Positions 26,494 to 28,022 of a stretch of 28,022 nt of DNA are shown here, piece after piece. Origin of the DNA: Alphaproteobacteria bacterium (GTDB lineage: Bacteria > Pseudomonadota > Alphaproteobacteria > UBA8366). The stretch lies in assembly GCA_018665505.1 (NCBI GenBank), contig JABJCS010000616.1:1-28022 (forward strand). The letters run 5' to 3'. The translations under genes were made by a program, and so were the position numbers. Position 1 is the first letter of the stretch. Every line of letters starts with the position of its first letter. The notes under the pieces were generated by a model. That model made no database searches. It saw nothing but the letters and a program-made list of their open reading frames with translations, and was not told where the DNA came from.

Positions 26494-28022
26494 ATGATTT
26501 TTTGGATTGTAGCCGTCGTTCTTCTAGTTGTGGTTGCCGTGGGCGTCGTTTGGCCCTTGGTTCGCGGACGCAGCGACGCGCGTGACGAAGCCGATTTCGA
26601 TATCGAGGTATTTCGCGATCAACTCACCGAGTTAGATCGAGAGCATCGCGAAGGCCGTTTGCAATACGCGGAAGCGGAAGCCGCGAAGGCGGAGATTAGC
26701 CGCCGCATCCTTGCCGCCGATGCGGCCCGGAAGGGCGACGGCGGCGGGGAGGGAGATCGGCACCCAGTCGCCGCTGTTCTGTTGGCGGTAATCTTGGCGG
26801 GAAGCACGGTCTCGGCGTACCTCTACACCGGTTCTCCCAATCAGCCGTCTCTTCCCTATGCGGAGCGCGAGGACGAGCGCAAACAAAGAACCGCCGGCAC
26901 GCGCGGACAACAGATGAATCTGTCAGCCCTGGCAGACCGTTTGAAGAAACGTTTGAGTGAAGATGCCGATAGCGTCCAAGGCTGGCAGCTTCTGGCGCGT
27001 ACTTATATGACGATGGGTAATTTCGCTGAAGCGGTTCCCGCCTTCGAGCAGTTGATCGCTTTGAATGGTGCCGATTCCGGAACCTTTGCCGCTTATGGCG
27101 AGGCGATTGCCTTGGCTGCACAGGGATCGATCACACCGAAGAGCCAAGCGGCGTTCCGCGAAGCACTGGCGAAGAACTTCAAGGAGCCGACCGCGCGTTT
27201 CTATTTAGCCCTGGCTGATTGGCAGCGCGGTGAGCACCGCAAGGCCTATGACGGTTGGGTGGCGCTGATGGCGGAAACGCCGTCGAATGCGACCTGGGCT
27301 GGGGTCTTGCAACAGCGTCTGATGGAAGCGTCGGAGAAGCTGGGTCTTGATGTTGCGGCACTGCCGAAACTCCTGCCGCCATCCGCTCCACCGGAAGGCG
27401 CTACTGCGGAAAATTCCCCTCAGCGTCCGGGCGGGCCGACCGGAGAAGACGTCGCGGCTGCACAACAAATGCTGCCGAAGGAACGCCAGGAAATGATTCG
27501 CGGCATGGTCGCGGGTCTCGCTGCCAAGCTTGAAGAAGACCCAGCCAATTTCGAGGGCTGGAAACGGTTGATCCGCTCTTACGGCGTGCTTGGAGAGAAG
27601 GCCCTGGCGAAAGAGGCGCTGGATAAAGCTTTGGCGCAATTCGCGCGCGCGCCCTTCGTCAAACGACAGTTATTGGCGCTCGGCCAAGAATTTGGTTTGA
27701 ACGCTGCTCCTGCGACGGAGACGTCTTCGGCGCCGCGCGGCCCGAGTGCCGAAGACATGCGCGCGGCTCAGGAGATGAGCCCGGAAGAACAGCGCGAAAT
27801 GATCGAAGGGATGGTCTCGCGATTGGCGTCGCGGTTGGCGGAAAACCCGAACGATTTGCAGGGCTGGATCCGCCTCGCGCGGTCCTACAACGTGCTGGGC
27901 AAACCGAATGACGCGCGCGCCGCCATGGCGAAGGCGGCAGAAGTGGCGCCGGAGAATGTCGATATCCTGACCTTGTACGCCCGCACCATTCGTGCCGCCG
28001 CCGGAAACAAGCCGACAGCCGC
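26494..28022 (+). CDS. ccmI: Cytochrome c-type biogenesis protein CcmI (TPR; 3' end outside window)
   Basis: An apocytochrome c chaperone of the heme-ligation complex; 509 codons are visible and the frame stays open at the window end. The N-terminal part has two membrane helices (about 2-20 and 91-110) around a cytoplasmic leucine-rich segment with FRDQLTELDREHREGRLQ, the family signature. The periplasmic part has a TPR-like region beginning MNLSALADRLKKRLSE, then two similar modules starting GPTGEDVAAAQQM (residue 314) and GPSAEDMRAAQEM (residue 416). Each holds a MIxGMVxxLAxxLxExP helix and a GWxRLxRSYxVLG TPR unit, and proline/alanine/serine-rich linkers separate them. It starts five bases after ccmH. 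Confidence 0.93.
   Translation, partial: MIFWIVAVVLLVVVAVGVVWPLVRGRSDARDEADFDIEVFRDQLTELDREHREGRLQYAEAEAAKAEISRRILAADAARKGDGGGEGDRHPVAAVLLAVILAGSTVSAYLYTGSPNQPSLPYAEREDERKQRTAGTRGQQMNLSALADRLKKRLSEDADSVQGWQLLARTYMTMGNFAEAVPAFEQLIALNGADSGTFAAYGEAIALAAQGSITPKSQAAFREALAKNFKEPTARFYLALADWQRGEHRKAYDGWVALMAETPSNATWAGVLQQRLMEASEKLGLDVAALPKLLPPSAPPEGATAENSPQRPGGPTGEDVAAAQQMLPKERQEMIRGMVAGLAAKLEEDPANFEGWKRLIRSYGVLGEKALAKEALDKALAQFARAPFVKRQLLALGQEFGLNAAPATETSSAPRGPSAEDMRAAQEMSPEEQREMIEGMVSRLASRLAENPNDLQGWIRLARSYNVLGKPNDARAAMAKAAEVAPENVDILTLYARTIRAAAGNKPTA

Overview
The window looks like a chromosomal segment of a free-living alphaproteobacterium, probably near Rhodospirillales. This is inferred from gene content and moderately high GC; there is no rRNA to confirm it. 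Supporting clues are the System I cytochrome c maturation operon with a TPR-type CcmI, the acnA/DUF1223/ccm neighbourhood familiar from alphaproteobacteria, and several unnamed genes of alphaproteobacterial type. Apart from genes cut by the window edges, every coding region appears intact. I saw no transposase, integrase, tRNA, rRNA or CRISPR array.

Layout. (1) 1-2790: the 5' part of an Hsp20 gene (minus), a probable 52-residue membrane peptide (minus), a DHA2-type MFS exporter (plus), then a small cupin (minus). (2) 2928-8812: housekeeping and repair genes, pcm and uvrB (minus) and, divergent from pcm, htpG (plus). After htpG come a palindromic intergenic repeat and a secreted DUF1223 protein (minus). 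(3) 8931-11600: acnA (minus), most likely starting at a GTG. (4) 11986-20400: a seven-gene plus-strand cluster consisting of an acyl-CoA synthetase, a branched-chain-amino-acid-type (HAAT) ABC importer (ATPase, permease, permease, binding protein, ATPase) and a PaaK-like ligase with an altered P-loop motif. (5) 20485-20594: an unannotated candidate small RNA with an exposed CCUCCCC stretch and a textbook terminator. (6) 20682-28022: ccmABCDEFGHI, complete except that ccmI runs off the end.

How the genes work together. The ccm operon carries out holocytochrome c assembly: CcmABCD load heme onto CcmE, CcmF/H/I ligate heme to the apocytochrome, and CcmG/CcmH reduce its cysteines. The 8.4-kb cluster suggests uptake of an unidentified carboxylic acid coupled to CoA activation. 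It lies between acnA and ccmA, which are often neighbours in alphaproteobacteria, so it may be an insertion.

The least-explained signals are the candidate small RNA, the PaaK-like protein with its non-canonical nucleotide-binding loop beside a HAAT transporter, and two genes (uvrB and ccmC) whose -10-like TATATA ends exactly six bases before the ATG, suggesting leaderless mRNAs.
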